Shown here: positions 41,313 through 50,677 of the stretch, one piece after another
Numbering within the stretch: position 1 is the stretch's first letter
How the letters are laid out: each line of letters opens with the position of its first letter
Origin: Mammaliicoccus sciuri
Lineage (GTDB): Bacteria; Bacillota; Bacilli; Staphylococcales; Staphylococcaceae
DNA: 64,000 nt
Direction of reading: 5' to 3'
Assembly (NCBI RefSeq): GCF_025561425.1
Contig: NZ_CP094824.1
Span: forward strand, 1,488,001-1,552,000
Notes under the pieces: model-generated
Seen by the model: only the letters and a program-made list of their open reading frames with translations
Told to the model about the DNA's origin: nothing
Databases searched by the model: none
Made by a program: the position numbers and the translations under genes

Positions 41313-41345
41313 AAAAAACTGGGACAATAGTTTGTCCCAGTTTTT
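41313..41345. terminator. Bidirectional terminator between the RsmJ-like gene and the small reverse peptide
   Basis: AAAAACTGGGACAA, a four-base loop and TTGTCCCAGTTTTT, 14 perfect pairs. It can end both the forward operon and the reverse peptide transcript. Confidence 0.9.
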
Positions 41346-41366
41346 GTATATTACCCCTTATTGATA

Positions 41367-41441
41367 CTATTCTGTAATGCACATACTAATCATATAGCAT
41401 AATAATAAGAAAAAGCCTAAAGTAGCAAAAATTTCATTCAT
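41367..41441 (-). CDS. 24-residue hydrophobic membrane peptide
   Basis: Read by hand on the minus strand: MNEIFATLGFFLLLCYMISM then CITE and TAG. It has a consensus AAGGAGG ribosome site eight bases upstream, a TATAAT box at 41488-41493 and a terminator 20 bases after the stop. One membrane helix with acidic residues at both ends. These signals make it a likely real gene. It may be a type I toxin-like or regulatory membrane peptide; no antitoxin RNA is evident to me. Confidence 0.6.
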   Translation of the reverse strand: MNEIFATLGFFLLLCYMISMCITE

Positions 41442-41487
41442 TGAAATAGCCTCCTTCGTTTTGTTAGCACTTTGTTAATTTATAACC

Positions 41488-41493
41488 ATTATA
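41488..41493 (-). promoter_or_regulatory. -10 box of the small peptide gene
   Basis: A perfect TATAAT on the minus strand, placing transcription start about 40 bases before the peptide ATG. No good -35 was found. Confidence 0.45.
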
Positions 41494-41589
41494 CCTAATA
41501 ATCTGGAAATTTTCTATATTATATCAGTAGTAAATTACCGTTATTTTCGTTAATATAGTAACAGGAGAATATGAAAAAGAGGTGCTCAA

Positions 41590-42543
41590 ATGAATAACTT
41601 TGATAAAGCGTATCACGATTTATGCAAAAAGGTATTAGAAGAAGGCGAGAATAAGGACGATAGAACGGGTACGGGTACGATTTCTATATTTGGTCACCAA
41701 ATGAGATTTGATTTATCTGAAGGTTTTCCGTTATTAACAACTAAAAAGGTATCTTTTAAATTAATTGCAACTGAGCTTTTATGGTTTATTAAAGGCGATA
41801 CTAATATAAGATATTTATTACAATATAAGAATAACATCTGGAACGAGTGGGCTTTCAAGAAATGGATTGAAAGCAATGACTATGATGGTCCTGATATGAC
41901 AGACTTTGGTCGTCGTTCTTTAGTAGATGATGAATTTAATGAACAATACAAAGCACAACTTGCGATATTCAAAGATAAGATTCTGAATGATGATGATTTT
42001 ATGATAAAATACGGTGACTTAGGCAATGTTTATGGTAAACAATGGAGAGGTTGGAAAGATCAAGATGGTAAACGATTTGACCAACTTAAGACTTTAATTG
42101 AAAATATTAAACAAAATCCTAATTCAAGACGCCATATTATTTCTGCTTGGAACCCAACTGAAATAGATACGATGGCATTACCACCATGTCATACATTATT
42201 CCAATTCTATGTGAAAGACGAAAAGTTAAGCTGTCAATTATATCAACGAAGTGCAGATATTTTCTTAGGTGTGCCTTTTAATATTGCAAGTTATAGTTTA
42301 TTAACACATTTAATTGCGAAAGAATGTGGATTAGAAGTAGGCGAGTTTGTCCATACGTTTGGTGACGCGCATATTTATAAAAACCATATAGACGCAATAA
42401 ATGAACAACTTTCAAGAGATTCTTACGATGCACCTAAACTTAATATCAACACAGATAAATCATTATTTGATATTGAATACGAAGATTTAGAAATTGACGG
42501 TTACGAATCACATCCAAGTATTAAAGCACCTATTGCAGTTTAA
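41590..42543 (+). CDS. thyA: Thymidylate synthase
   Basis: Makes dTMP from dUMP with methylene-tetrahydrofolate. 317 residues, the long bacterial form with the extra insertion of Gram-positive cocci (about 85-140). The active-site nucleophile is Cys200 in [21 protein letters not shown] and [18 protein letters not shown] are further signatures. An AGAGG ribosome site precedes the ATG. Directly followed by dfrA (15 bases), the standard thyA-dfrA folate pair. Confidence 0.96.
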   Translation: MNNFDKAYHDLCKKVLEEGENKDDRTGTGTISIFGHQMRFDLSEGFPLLTTKKVSFKLIATELLWFIKGDTNIRYLLQYKNNIWNEWAFKKWIESNDYDGPDMTDFGRRSLVDDEFNEQYKAQLAIFKDKILNDDDFMIKYGDLGNVYGKQWRGWKDQDGKRFDQLKTLIENIKQNPNSRRHIISAWNPTEIDTMALPPCHTLFQFYVKDEKLSCQLYQRSADIFLGVPFNIASYSLLTHLIAKECGLEVGEFVHTFGDAHIYKNHIDAINEQLSRDSYDAPKLNINTDKSLFDIEYEDLEIDGYESHPSIKAPIAV

Positions 42544-42558
42544 AAAGGAGTTATTTAA

Positions 42559-43035
<477 letters not shown>

Positions 43036-43036
43036 T

Positions 43037-43786
43037 ATGTTAAGAACGACGAAAACAATCGGTTATATTATAGGTTATGCAGCACTTGTGTCTTCACAAT
43101 TAAACAAAGTTAAGCATAAGAAGACATTGATTAATGATGTCCGTAAACAAGATGAAATGATCTTTTTATATGCAAAAAGATGGGCTTCACGAATTCTAGA
43201 TTCAGCTGGTGTTACAACACACTTGTCTGGCAATACAGAACCATTTGATGAGCCTGTATTATACATTTCAAATCATGAAGGTAATTTTGATATTCCTGTA
43301 TTAATTACTCATTTACCACAACCATTTGGATTTATATCAAAGACTGAAGTTCAAAAAATTCCATTTTTAAGTCCATGGATGGAAGAAATGAATTGCATAT
43401 ATTTAGATCGTTCAAATAGACGCGCAAGTTTACAAATGATAAAAGATGGTATTAATAAATTAAAAGAACGACATTCTTTATTAATTTTTCCTGAAGGTAG
43501 TAGAAGTAAAGGCGGAGAAATGCAAGAATTTAAAGCAGGTTCTTTTAAATTAGCTAAATCAGCTAAAGTTAAAATTGTACCTATTGCAATTTATGGCACG
43601 TCTAAAATCATGGAAGCTCAAGATTCTAAAAAAATGGTCCCTGGCGATGTTTATGTACACATTCTAGACCCAATTGAGCCTTCTATTTTTGAAGATAAGA
43701 CCATGCAAGAAGTAAGTCAATTTGTACAAGGAAAAATTAGTAATACTGTTCAATCATTAAAGGAGAATCATTATGTCAAAAATTAA
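43037..43786 (+). CDS. PlsC-like 1-acyl-glycerol-3-phosphate acyltransferase
   Basis: 249 residues from the ATG at 43037 with GAAAGGA upstream; the frame is open further back inside dfrA. Acyltransferase motif I is SNHEGNFD (His-x4-Asp) and motif III is FPEGSRSKGG. It most likely acylates lysophosphatidic acid in phospholipid synthesis. It overlaps degV by 14 bases. Confidence 0.88.
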   Translation: MLRTTKTIGYIIGYAALVSSQLNKVKHKKTLINDVRKQDEMIFLYAKRWASRILDSAGVTTHLSGNTEPFDEPVLYISNHEGNFDIPVLITHLPQPFGFISKTEVQKIPFLSPWMEEMNCIYLDRSNRRASLQMIKDGINKLKERHSLLIFPEGSRSKGGEMQEFKAGSFKLAKSAKVKIVPIAIYGTSKIMEAQDSKKMVPGDVYVHILDPIEPSIFEDKTMQEVSQFVQGKISNTVQSLKENHYVKN

Positions 43787-44615
43787 AATAGTTGTTGATT
43801 CGACGACAGATTTATCAGCAGACTTTTTAGAAGAAAACAACATTACTGTCGTACCCCTAAATATATTAATCGATGGTGTTACGTACGTAGACCAAGAGGA
43901 TATTAGCTCATCAGAATTTCTAGAAAAAATGAAAGACGCTAAAGAACTACCTAAAACAAGTCAGCCACCAATTGGTAAAATTGTTGAAACATATGACACG
44001 TTAGGAGCAGATGGTTCTGAAATTATTAGTATTCATATGACTTCTGAGTTATCTGGTACATTTAGTGCAGCTCAACAAGCAGCTCAAATGACAGAAAGTA
44101 AAGTTACAGTTGTGGATAGTCAATTTATTTCATTAGCTTACGGGTTCCAAATTGAAGAAGTCGTGAAGATGATCAACGCAGGTAAGACTGTTGAAGAAAT
44201 CGTTGAAGAAATTGAAGTGATTAAAAATAATTTAAGACTATTTGTGGTCATTGGTAATATCGACAACTTAATTAAAGGCGGTAGAATCGGTAAAGCGAAA
44301 GGCTTACTCGGTTCATTGATGAATATTAAACCAATCGGCGAATTGATTAACGGAAAAATCGAAATGATGCATAACGCAAGAACGCAAAATGCTATCGTTA
44401 AATATTTAATGAAAGAATTAGATGTCTTCTTAGAGAAGAAAGAACTTATTAAAATAGGTATTGCAGATGCGAATGCAGAACAATTGATGACGAAATTGAT
44501 GAACACAATTAAAGAAAAGAAAAATTTCCACTTGTTTGATACTGCAGTGACGACACCAGTCGTTTCAACACATACTGGTGAAGGTGCAATTGGCGTGTTC
44601 TTCTATGGAAAATAA
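43773..44615 (+). CDS. DegV family fatty-acid-binding protein
   Basis: 280 residues, two-domain DegV fold: KIVVDSTTDLSADF at the N-terminus, PKTSQPPIGKIVETY, HMTSELSGTFSAAQ (fatty-acid carboxylate site) and the GGRIGKAKGLLGSLMNIKPI region. DegV/FakB proteins bind a fatty acid and can present it to the FakA kinase. The upstream acyltransferase gene fits a lipid role. Whether it is a functional FakB is inference. Confidence 0.88.
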   Translation: MSKIKIVVDSTTDLSADFLEENNITVVPLNILIDGVTYVDQEDISSSEFLEKMKDAKELPKTSQPPIGKIVETYDTLGADGSEIISIHMTSELSGTFSAAQQAAQMTESKVTVVDSQFISLAYGFQIEEVVKMINAGKTVEEIVEEIEVIKNNLRLFVVIGNIDNLIKGGRIGKAKGLLGSLMNIKPIGELINGKIEMMHNARTQNAIVKYLMKELDVFLEKKELIKIGIADANAEQLMTKLMNTIKEKKNFHLFDTAVTTPVVSTHTGEGAIGVFFYGK

Positions 44616-45171
44616 ACATTGGATGAATCATAGAGCTTGGTTTTATGCTTTTATTATATTAATTATTCTAATACTTGGTGCTCTAGCTTATGTATGGTCT
44701 CAAATTTCAGACGATACAAACCATCCAACCATAAACACAGAACAAACTAAGAAAGATTTCACCATTTCTTTTGATAATGCACAATTAGAATCGTTAATGA
44801 ATACTTCTATGAAAGATTATGATATTCAATCACGCATCACTAAGAAATCATTATCATTTGATACTCGTACTAAAATTTTAGGTAAAGATATTGATATAAC
44901 ACTACAAACGAAACCTAAAAAATTAAATAACGATACAATCTATTTCAAAATTCAATCGATAGATATTGGTAAATTAAATATTTCAAATCCATTTATTCTA
45001 TCTCAAATCAAAAAATATAGTGAACTTCCACCATATATTCATGTAAATCCTAAAGATGAATCATTCAATTTATCTTTAAATCAGTTGGATATTGATAATG
45101 TTGAGTCTATACAAATTCAAACATTAGATATTTCAGACAAAAAATGGTACTTTGATATTAAGTTAAAGTAA
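44605..45171 (+). CDS. YpmS-like DUF2140 family protein
   Basis: 188 residues. One N-terminal membrane anchor (about 11-30, FYAFIILIILILGALAYVW) and an extracytoplasmic domain resembling B. subtilis YpmS. ATG 44605 overlaps the degV stop; ATG 44623 is an alternative start six codons later, and neither has a strong ribosome site. Function unknown; position between degV and msrA is the Bacillales order. Confidence 0.75.
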   Translation: MENKHWMNHRAWFYAFIILIILILGALAYVWSQISDDTNHPTINTEQTKKDFTISFDNAQLESLMNTSMKDYDIQSRITKKSLSFDTRTKILGKDIDITLQTKPKKLNNDTIYFKIQSIDIGKLNISNPFILSQIKKYSELPPYIHVNPKDESFNLSLNQLDIDNVESIQIQTLDISDKKWYFDIKLK

Positions 45172-45198
45172 CCTAACATCATGAAAGGAGGTACAACT

Positions 45199-45717
45199 AT
45201 GGCATATGCAACGTTAGCTGGGGGATGTTTTTGGTGTTTAGTTAAACCTTTCAATGAATTCCCTGGTATTATTGAAGTGACTTCCGGATATAGTGGTGGT
45301 CATGTTGAAAATCCAACTTATGAAGAAGTTTGTACAAATCAAACCGGTCATGTTGAAGCTGTTCAAATTGAATACAATGAAGATGAAACAGACTTTGAAG
45401 CTATTTTAGATATATACTTTAAGACTTTTGATCCAACAGATAACAAAGGTCAGTTCTTTGATAGAGGCGAAAGTTATGAACCTGTTATTTTCTACCACGA
45501 CAAAGAACAAGAAGAAATAGCGCATAACAAAATCAATCAATTAAATGAACAAAATATTTTTGATAAACCAGTCATTACGCCAGTTAAACCGTACAAGAAC
45601 TTTTACCCTGCGGAAGACTACCATCAAGATTACTACTTGAAGAATCCCGCACATTATCAAGGGTATCAACAAGGTTCTGGACGTAAAGCATTTATTGAAA
45701 AGTATTGGGGGCGTTAA
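45199..45717 (+). CDS. msrA: Peptide methionine sulfoxide reductase MsrA
   Basis: 172 residues from the ATG at 45199; the AAAGGAGGT ribosome site lies between it and an upstream in-frame ATG at 45181. The catalytic motif is GGCFWC with Cys10. Reduces Met-S-oxides in proteins. It overlaps no gene and ends one base before the msrB ATG; the separate msrA-msrB pair is typical of staphylococci. Confidence 0.95.
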   Translation: MAYATLAGGCFWCLVKPFNEFPGIIEVTSGYSGGHVENPTYEEVCTNQTGHVEAVQIEYNEDETDFEAILDIYFKTFDPTDNKGQFFDRGESYEPVIFYHDKEQEEIAHNKINQLNEQNIFDKPVITPVKPYKNFYPAEDYHQDYYLKNPAHYQGYQQGSGRKAFIEKYWGR

Positions 45718-45718
45718 A

Positions 45719-46147
45719 ATGCTTAAAAAAAGTAAAGATGAATTAAATGAAATGGAATACCTCGTAACACAACAAAATGGTACAGAACCACCTTTTCAAA
45801 ATGAATATTGGAATCACTTTGAAAAAGGGATTTATGTAGATAAATTATCTGGTAAACCATTATTCACTTCAGAAGAAAAATTTGAATCTGATTGTGGTTG
45901 GCCAAGTTTTTCAAAAGCGTTGGATGATGAAGAAATTATCGAGCTTGTTGATAAAACACATGGTATGATCAGAACTGAAGTACGTTCTGAAGATTCAGAT
46001 AGTCATTTAGGTCACGTCTTCAATGACGGTCCTAAAGAAACTGGCGGATTAAGATATTGTATTAATTCAGCTGCTGTTCAATTTATTCCATATGATAAAT
46101 TAGAAGATTTAGGGTATGGAGAATTAGTAAATCATTTTAAAAATTAG
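45719..46147 (+). CDS. msrB: Peptide methionine sulfoxide reductase MsrB
   Basis: 142 residues. [12 protein letters not shown] and [14 protein letters not shown] (catalytic Cys) identify the MsrB fold, which reduces Met-R-oxides. Zinc-binding CxxC pairs are absent, as usual in this group. The ATG at 45719 follows GGGGGCG within the msrA end. Confidence 0.95.
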   Translation: MLKKSKDELNEMEYLVTQQNGTEPPFQNEYWNHFEKGIYVDKLSGKPLFTSEEKFESDCGWPSFSKALDDEEIIELVDKTHGMIRTEVRSEDSDSHLGHVFNDGPKETGGLRYCINSAAVQFIPYDKLEDLGYGELVNHFKN

Positions 46148-46161
46148 AGGAGTAGATTGTA

Positions 46162-46665
46162 ATGTTTAAAAAATTATTTGGCGGTAACAAAGCAAAAGAT
46201 ACAAATGTTGAAGTATTTGCACCAATTTCAGGTGAATATGTAGCAATTGAAGATATTCCAGATCCAGTATTTGCTCAAAAAATGATGGGTGAAGGATTCG
46301 GAATTAAACCAACAGAAGGTGTAGTAGTTGCACCATTTGATGGAGAAGTTGTGAATGTATTCAAACCTTCAAATCACGCTGTAGGAATTAAAGCAGCTAA
46401 CGGATTAGAAGTATTGGTACACGTAGGTTTAGAAACTGTTCAATTAGGTGGAGAAGGCTTTGAAGCACTTGTTAACACTGGTGATACAGTTCAACAAGGC
46501 GATGAGTTATTAAAATTCGACATCGAAACAGTCGAATCAAAAGTAAAATCAGTCATCAGTCCTGTAATTATTACAAACACAGATGACGCTGAAGAAATTA
46601 ATATCGAAAAATTAGAAAGTCTAGTTAAAGGTGAAACTAAGGCTATTGATGTGAAAATGAAATAA
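46162..46665 (+). CDS. crr: PTS glucose-type EIIA component
   Basis: 167 residues, stand-alone IIA(Glc). The phosphorylated His is His87 in [10 protein letters not shown]; a second conserved His is in SNHAVGIK. It carries phosphate from HPr to membrane sugar transporters. GGAG ribosome site. The YozE-like gene starts on the very next base after its stop, so the two are translationally linked. Confidence 0.93.
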   Translation: MFKKLFGGNKAKDTNVEVFAPISGEYVAIEDIPDPVFAQKMMGEGFGIKPTEGVVVAPFDGEVVNVFKPSNHAVGIKAANGLEVLVHVGLETVQLGGEGFEALVNTGDTVQQGDELLKFDIETVESKVKSVISPVIITNTDDAEEINIEKLESLVKGETKAIDVKMK

Positions 46666-46887
46666 ATGAAACAATATTCTTTCTATCAATACGCACTAAC
46701 AAAACGAAGTGAAAAAAGCGAAGTAGGTAAGTTGGCAGATTTAATCTTCCAAGACTTATCATTTCCAAAATTCACAAACGATTACCACACACTTTCAGAT
46801 TACTTAGAAACAGAAGCCGTGTTCACACAACCAATGAGTGTCTTCGATGATTTATTCGAATCATACGAAGAATGGTTGAAATTCTAA
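46666..46887 (+). CDS. YozE family protein (SAM-like fold)
   Basis: 73 residues, Phe/Tyr-rich and acidic: SFYQYALTKRSEKSEVGKLADLIFQDLSFPK is the family signature. Function unknown; found after crr or msrB in staphylococci. Its terminator is now split by the third IS element. Confidence 0.87.
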   Translation: MKQYSFYQYALTKRSEKSEVGKLADLIFQDLSFPKFTNDYHTLSDYLETEAVFTQPMSVFDDLFESYEEWLKF

Positions 46888-46895
46888 GATAAGGT

Positions 46896-46909
46896 AAAAC
46901 ACCTCATTT
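46896..46909 (+). terminator. Left arm of the YozE-gene terminator, separated from its partner by an IS
   Basis: AAAACACCTCATTT here pairs with AAATGAGGTGTTTTTT at 48385-48400. Without the IS the loop would be about 17 bases. The two arms are now about 1.47 kb apart. Confidence 0.8.
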
Positions 46910-46950
46910 TCAAACGGAAAGGTAGTGCCCCCCCAAAGTTAGAGTTTCCA

Positions 46951-47874
46951 TTATGCTATTAATTGGCTGGATTGAGTTCGGTATTGTACTGGACTTCGTC
47001 CAGCCAATTTTAATTTCAAACGTTCATTGTTATACCAATAGATGTAATCCTCAATTCTTCTTTTTAATGTTTCATAGTTAACAAGTTCTTCTCCATGATA
47101 CATTTCCTGCTTCATGATGCCAAAGAAATTCTCCATAGAAGCATTATCCGCACACGTCGCTTTACGTGACATACTTTGATAAATCCTTTGTTCCGATAAT
47201 CTTCTAATCCATGCATTATGCTGATAATGCCAACCTTGATCAGAATGTATCGTCGTACGATATGGTGCTTCATGCTTAATGATTGTAACTGCTTTATCCA
47301 ATGATTGAAGTACTAAGTCTAATGTTGGTCTTCTGGATATACCATAAGAAATGATTTCCCCATTGTATAAATCCATAATAGGGCTGAGATATAATTTTTG
47401 TTCTTCAGCACATTTAAATTCAGTGATATCTGTCACTAATTTTTGAAGTCGAATAGATGTATGGAATCTACGATTCAAGCGATTTTCAGCCACTTTACCA
47501 ACTGTACCTTTGTATGATTGATAGCGTGATTTACGTGTGAATTTTTGACATTTTAATCCTAGTTCTCGCATAATTCGTTGTACTTTCTTATGGTTAATGA
47601 GATAACCTTGATTTCTCAAAGCTAAATATATACGACGATAGCCGTATTTACCGTTGTGTTTTTGAAAAAGTTCAATGATCTTTTTCTTCCAACCTTTATC
47701 TAAATCTTCCTTTTGTAATTGTTTGGCATGGTAATGATAGGTTGCTTCTGGTATACCAACCTTTACTAAGATATCTTTTAATTTGAATCCTTCTTCTTTG
47801 AGTTCGAATGCCACTGCTGCTTGTGCTTTTCTAGAAAGGCACTCGGATTCTCTCGAAAAGCGTTCAACTTTTTT
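46951..47874 (-). CDS. IS3-family transposase OrfB
   Basis: Open from the slippery site (first Met at 47814). YGYRRIYLALRNQGYLINHKKV (HTH_21-like) precedes the DDE core: LVTDITEFKC, HSDQGWHYQHN and DNASMENFFGIMKQE. Made as an OrfAB fusion by -1 frameshift. Confidence 0.88.
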   Translation of the reverse strand, partial: KKVERFSRESECLSRKAQAAVAFELKEEGFKLKDILVKVGIPEATYHYHAKQLQKEDLDKGWKKKIIELFQKHNGKYGYRRIYLALRNQGYLINHKKVQRIMRELGLKCQKFTRKSRYQSYKGTVGKVAENRLNRRFHTSIRLQKLVTDITEFKCAEEQKLYLSPIMDLYNGEIISYGISRRPTLDLVLQSLDKAVTIIKHEAPYRTTIHSDQGWHYQHNAWIRRLSEQRIYQSMSRKATCADNASMENFFGIMKQEMYHGEELVNYETLKRRIEDYIYWYNNERLKLKLAGRSPVQYRTQSSQLIA

Positions 47875-48329
47875 AAATAAGCATTCTCTAATCGAAGATT
47901 TTCATTTTCTAGCTCTAACTCTTTTTCTCGTGATAGGTTTTGATTAGATTTCTTCTGTTTCTTCTTTTTCATGGGAGGTCGTCCTTTCGGCTTTTCGAGT
48001 CCTTCCACACCTTCTTTGTCATATATCTTTTTCCATCGCACAATAATAGATGGGATATTTAGGCCAAATTTAATCGCTGTATCTTGGAAGGAATCGCCTG
48101 TTCTTTTCATATAGTTTAATACATTTATTTTGAATGTAACAGAATAAACTGTCTTTTTCTGTTTCTTTTTAATGCCATCTACACCGAATGATTGAAAGGC
48201 TTTTACCCATGTTCGTATAATAATTTTATCAGGTATATTATATTTTTTAGCTAATTTTCGATGACCATAATGGCCATCTAGATAATCTCTTACAACTTTC
48301 AACTTAAATTCATCACTATATTTTGTCAT
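47778..48329 (-). CDS. IS3-family transposase OrfA
   Basis: 183 residues. Two HTH modules (KLVVRDYLDGHYGHRKLAKKY-like start and FKINVLNYMKRTGDSFQDTAIKFGL), a basic linker and a leucine-zipper-like coiled coil (ELELENENLRLENAYLKKL) at the frameshift site. Confidence 0.87.
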   Translation of the reverse strand: MTKYSDEFKLKVVRDYLDGHYGHRKLAKKYNIPDKIIIRTWVKAFQSFGVDGIKKKQKKTVYSVTFKINVLNYMKRTGDSFQDTAIKFGLNIPSIIVRWKKIYDKEGVEGLEKPKGRPPMKKKKQKKSNQNLSREKELELENENLRLENAYLKKLNAFRENPSAFLEKHKQQWHSNSKKKDSN

Positions 48330-48432
48330 ATTAAAACACCTCCTAAAGTTAGTTTTTTTACTCTAACTTTAGGGGTGCAGTACCAAATGAGGTGTTTTTT
48401 CGTTTGTAAAGTTGGATGATGGGGGCTAACTA

Positions 48433-48545
48433 CCACTATTCTGAATTCTGGTAATTAGAACGCTGTAACTTCCATTATTCTGAATTCTGGTAGTTAGAAC
48501 GCTGTAACTTCCATTATTCCGAATTCTGGTAATTAGAACGGCGCT
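48433..48545. repeat. 39-bp intergenic tandem repeat, three units
   Basis: Units start at 48433, 48472 and 48511 with CCATTATTCTGAATTCTGG and continue TAATTAGAACGCTGTAACTT. They differ at only a few positions. TTCTGAATTC and the later AATTAGAA let each unit fold on itself. Same design as the arrays at 52423 and 59741. Confidence 0.85.
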
Positions 48546-48628
48546 CACTTAGAGACATTTCTCAGAATTCTGTCCCTAATAGCACCCATAATAACTACGA
48601 TATGAACATTTTTCCTTATTAATTTGTT

Positions 48629-48662
48629 CACTTTGCTGTTTCCCACACCAAAGTGTTTTTAT
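48629..48662 (+). terminator. Possible terminator before ctpA
   Basis: CACTTTG and CAAAGTG around a 13-base loop followed by TTTTTAT. Short stem; could be a remnant. Confidence 0.4.
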
Positions 48663-48716
48663 TTATATGATTTAACTGTTAAAATAAATTATATTTGACA
48701 AGAAAGTTGTGAGTAA

Positions 48717-50144
48717 ATGAAACCTTTTAAAAACAAACAAAGTCGGCAAATAACGCTTCCTTTATATAAGTTATTTATTATATTATTTGTTACGGTCTTA
48801 TTAACGGCTGTTGTGACGTTTGCTTCGTATAAATTCGGTTTATACTTTGGTAATGATCAACAAAAAGAACTTAACAAAATTGAAAAAGCTTATAAACAAA
48901 TTAATAACGACTATTACAAAGATGTTGATGACGACAAATTAACACAAGGCGCTATTGATGGTATGATCAAATCTTTAAATGATCCTTATAGTGAATACAT
49001 ATCCGCTAAAGATACAACAAGTTATAACGAAGAAATTTCTGGTGATTTTGTTGGAATTGGTGCAGAAATGGAAATGCACGATGGCTACGTTAGAATTACG
49101 AGTCCTATGAAAGATTCTCCTGCTGAAAAAGCTGGCGTAAAATCTTTAGATGTTATTACAAAAGTAGATCATGAATCGATTAAAAATAAATCGTTAAATG
49201 AAATTGTTAAAAAAGTAAGAGGTAAAAAAGGGACAACTGTTACGTTAACCATTAAACGAGAAGGTAAAGAACCTTTTGATGTTAAAATTAAGCGTGACAA
49301 AATTCATCTTACAAGTGTCGATTATACAAAGAAAAAAGACACTGGGGTCATTGCAATTTCTAAGTTCCAAAATAAAACAACGAAAGAATTACAATCCGCA
49401 TTGAAACAAGCGAAAAAAGATAAAGTGAAACATGTCGTTTTAGATTTAAGAAACAATCCAGGTGGTTTATTAGATGAAGTTTTGACAAGTGTTAACTTGT
49501 TTGTAGATAAAAATAAACCTGTTATATATTTAGAAACGAAAGGTGATAAACCACAAGCAGTTGAAACTGAAAACGACAAAATGTCTGGTATTGACGATAT
49601 GGACTATACAGTACTCGTTAATAAAGGTTCCGCAAGTGCTGCAGAAATATTTGCTGGCGCATTACAAGATTATAAAATTGCAGATGTCCTAGGTACAACG
49701 ACTTTTGGTAAAGGTATCGGACAAGTTCATAAAGAATTTAGCGATTCTAGCATTTTGAAATATACAAACATGAGATGGTTAACACCTAACAAATCTTATA
49801 TTCATAAAAAAGGTATTCAACCAGATAAAACCATTAAAGCACCTAAATATGAAGAAATAGAAATAATCGATCCAAGTAAGACTTACCAAGAAGGCGATCG
49901 ATCTAAAGAAATTAAATCAATTAAGATTGGTTTGAACGCTTTAGGGTATAATATTAACAATGAAAATGACAATTTTGATGCCCAACTGACATCTCAAGTT
50001 AAATCATTCCAAAGTGATCAAGATTTAACAGCAAATGGTATTTTCACAGATGATACAACTAAGAAATTTATTGAACTTTTACGCAAGAAAATCCGTAGTG
50101 AAGATAAACAACTTGATGAAGCAATTCAATATATGCATAAGTAA
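48717..50144 (+). CDS. ctpA: S41 C-terminal processing peptidase (CtpA-like)
   Basis: 475 residues. A membrane anchor (about 18-40), a PDZ domain (about 95-180), the S41 protease core with Ser307 (NKGSASAAEIF) and Lys332 (TTFGKGIGQ), and a C-terminal peptidoglycan-binding domain (about 395-460). It cleaves proteins from the C-terminus at the cell surface. The start at 48717 has only a weak ribosome site. The TTG start of a GNAT gene lies 16 bases after its stop. Confidence 0.92.
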   Translation: MKPFKNKQSRQITLPLYKLFIILFVTVLLTAVVTFASYKFGLYFGNDQQKELNKIEKAYKQINNDYYKDVDDDKLTQGAIDGMIKSLNDPYSEYISAKDTTSYNEEISGDFVGIGAEMEMHDGYVRITSPMKDSPAEKAGVKSLDVITKVDHESIKNKSLNEIVKKVRGKKGTTVTLTIKREGKEPFDVKIKRDKIHLTSVDYTKKKDTGVIAISKFQNKTTKELQSALKQAKKDKVKHVVLDLRNNPGGLLDEVLTSVNLFVDKNKPVIYLETKGDKPQAVETENDKMSGIDDMDYTVLVNKGSASAAEIFAGALQDYKIADVLGTTTFGKGIGQVHKEFSDSSILKYTNMRWLTPNKSYIHKKGIQPDKTIKAPKYEEIEIIDPSKTYQEGDRSKEIKSIKIGLNALGYNINNENDNFDAQLTSQVKSFQSDQDLTANGIFTDDTTKKFIELLRKKIRSEDKQLDEAIQYMHK

Positions 50145-50159
50145 ATGGGGGAAATTAGT

Positions 50160-50675
50160 TTGAGAAAAGCAACAAGATCAGATATTCAACATATTAATCA
50201 ATTAACAGAAACGGCTAAATCGATTATGGAACACGATCAGAATCCTCAATGGGATCATCGTTATCCATTAGAGAAGCATTTCTACGAAGATATAGATAAC
50301 GGCGACTTATATCTATATGAAGAAAACAATGTCATTGCCGGATATATATGTGTCAATCAAGAACAAGCTGAATGGTATAAACAATTTGACTGGCCAGCTA
50401 ATACTGACGGCGCATATGCCATTCATAGAATGGCTACAAATCCTGAATATAAAGGTGTCGCAATGAAGATGATGCAATTTGCCATTGATATTGCTACAGA
50501 AGCAGGCACGCCTATTATCATAACGGATACATTTTCACTTAATAAACGTGCACAAAGACTGTTTGAAAAATTTGATTTTATAAAAATGGGTGAATATGAA
50601 ACAGATGAGTTTCCATTTGATAAGAACGCACCATTTTATGCATATTATAAATTGATAGAGAACGAGGAGAAATAA
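50160..50675 (+). CDS. GNAT family N-acetyltransferase (TTG start)
   Basis: 171 residues from TTG at 50160: the GGGGGAA ribosome site lies after the ATG at 50145, so that ATG cannot be the start. The acetyl-CoA-binding region is AIHRMATNPEYKGVAMKMMQFAID, with the C-terminal NKRAQRLFEKFDFIKMGEYE. The substrate is unknown. It precedes murG by two bases and probably shares its transcript. Confidence 0.85.
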   Translation: MRKATRSDIQHINQLTETAKSIMEHDQNPQWDHRYPLEKHFYEDIDNGDLYLYEENNVIAGYICVNQEQAEWYKQFDWPANTDGAYAIHRMATNPEYKGVAMKMMQFAIDIATEAGTPIIITDTFSLNKRAQRLFEKFDFIKMGEYETDEFPFDKNAPFYAYYKLIENEEK

Positions 50676-50677
50676 CC

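Larger units (their letters stand above)
41182..41589. other. Intergenic region before thyA
   Basis: Holds short inverted repeats (GCACGA/TCGTGC at 41242-41267; TGCGA/TCGCA at 41210-41245), the terminator at 41313-41345, a 24-residue reverse peptide gene with its own -10 box, and the thyA leader. The 41205-41270 part shares words (TCGCAC-ATATCTT, AGTCTTC-TGCGAT) with the flanks of the first IS element. Confidence 0.5.
46925..48379 (-). mobile_element. IS3-family (IS150-like) element, third of three
   Basis: About 1455 bp. Inverted ends GTGCCCCCCCAAAGTTAGAG (left) and TGCACCCCTAAAGTTAGAGT (right, read inward). GTA at 46922-46924 and at 48380-48382 is a 3-bp target duplication. Both ORFs look intact with an A6G slippery site at 47868-47874. 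Related to but distinct from the element at 29205. It sits in the loop of a terminator hairpin. Confidence 0.9.
48380..48716. other. Intergenic region between the third IS and ctpA
   Basis: Contains the orphaned right arm of the YozE-gene terminator (48385-48400), a three-unit 39-bp tandem repeat (48433-48545), a degenerate fourth unit and a weak terminator (48629-48662). No gene seen. Confidence 0.6.
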
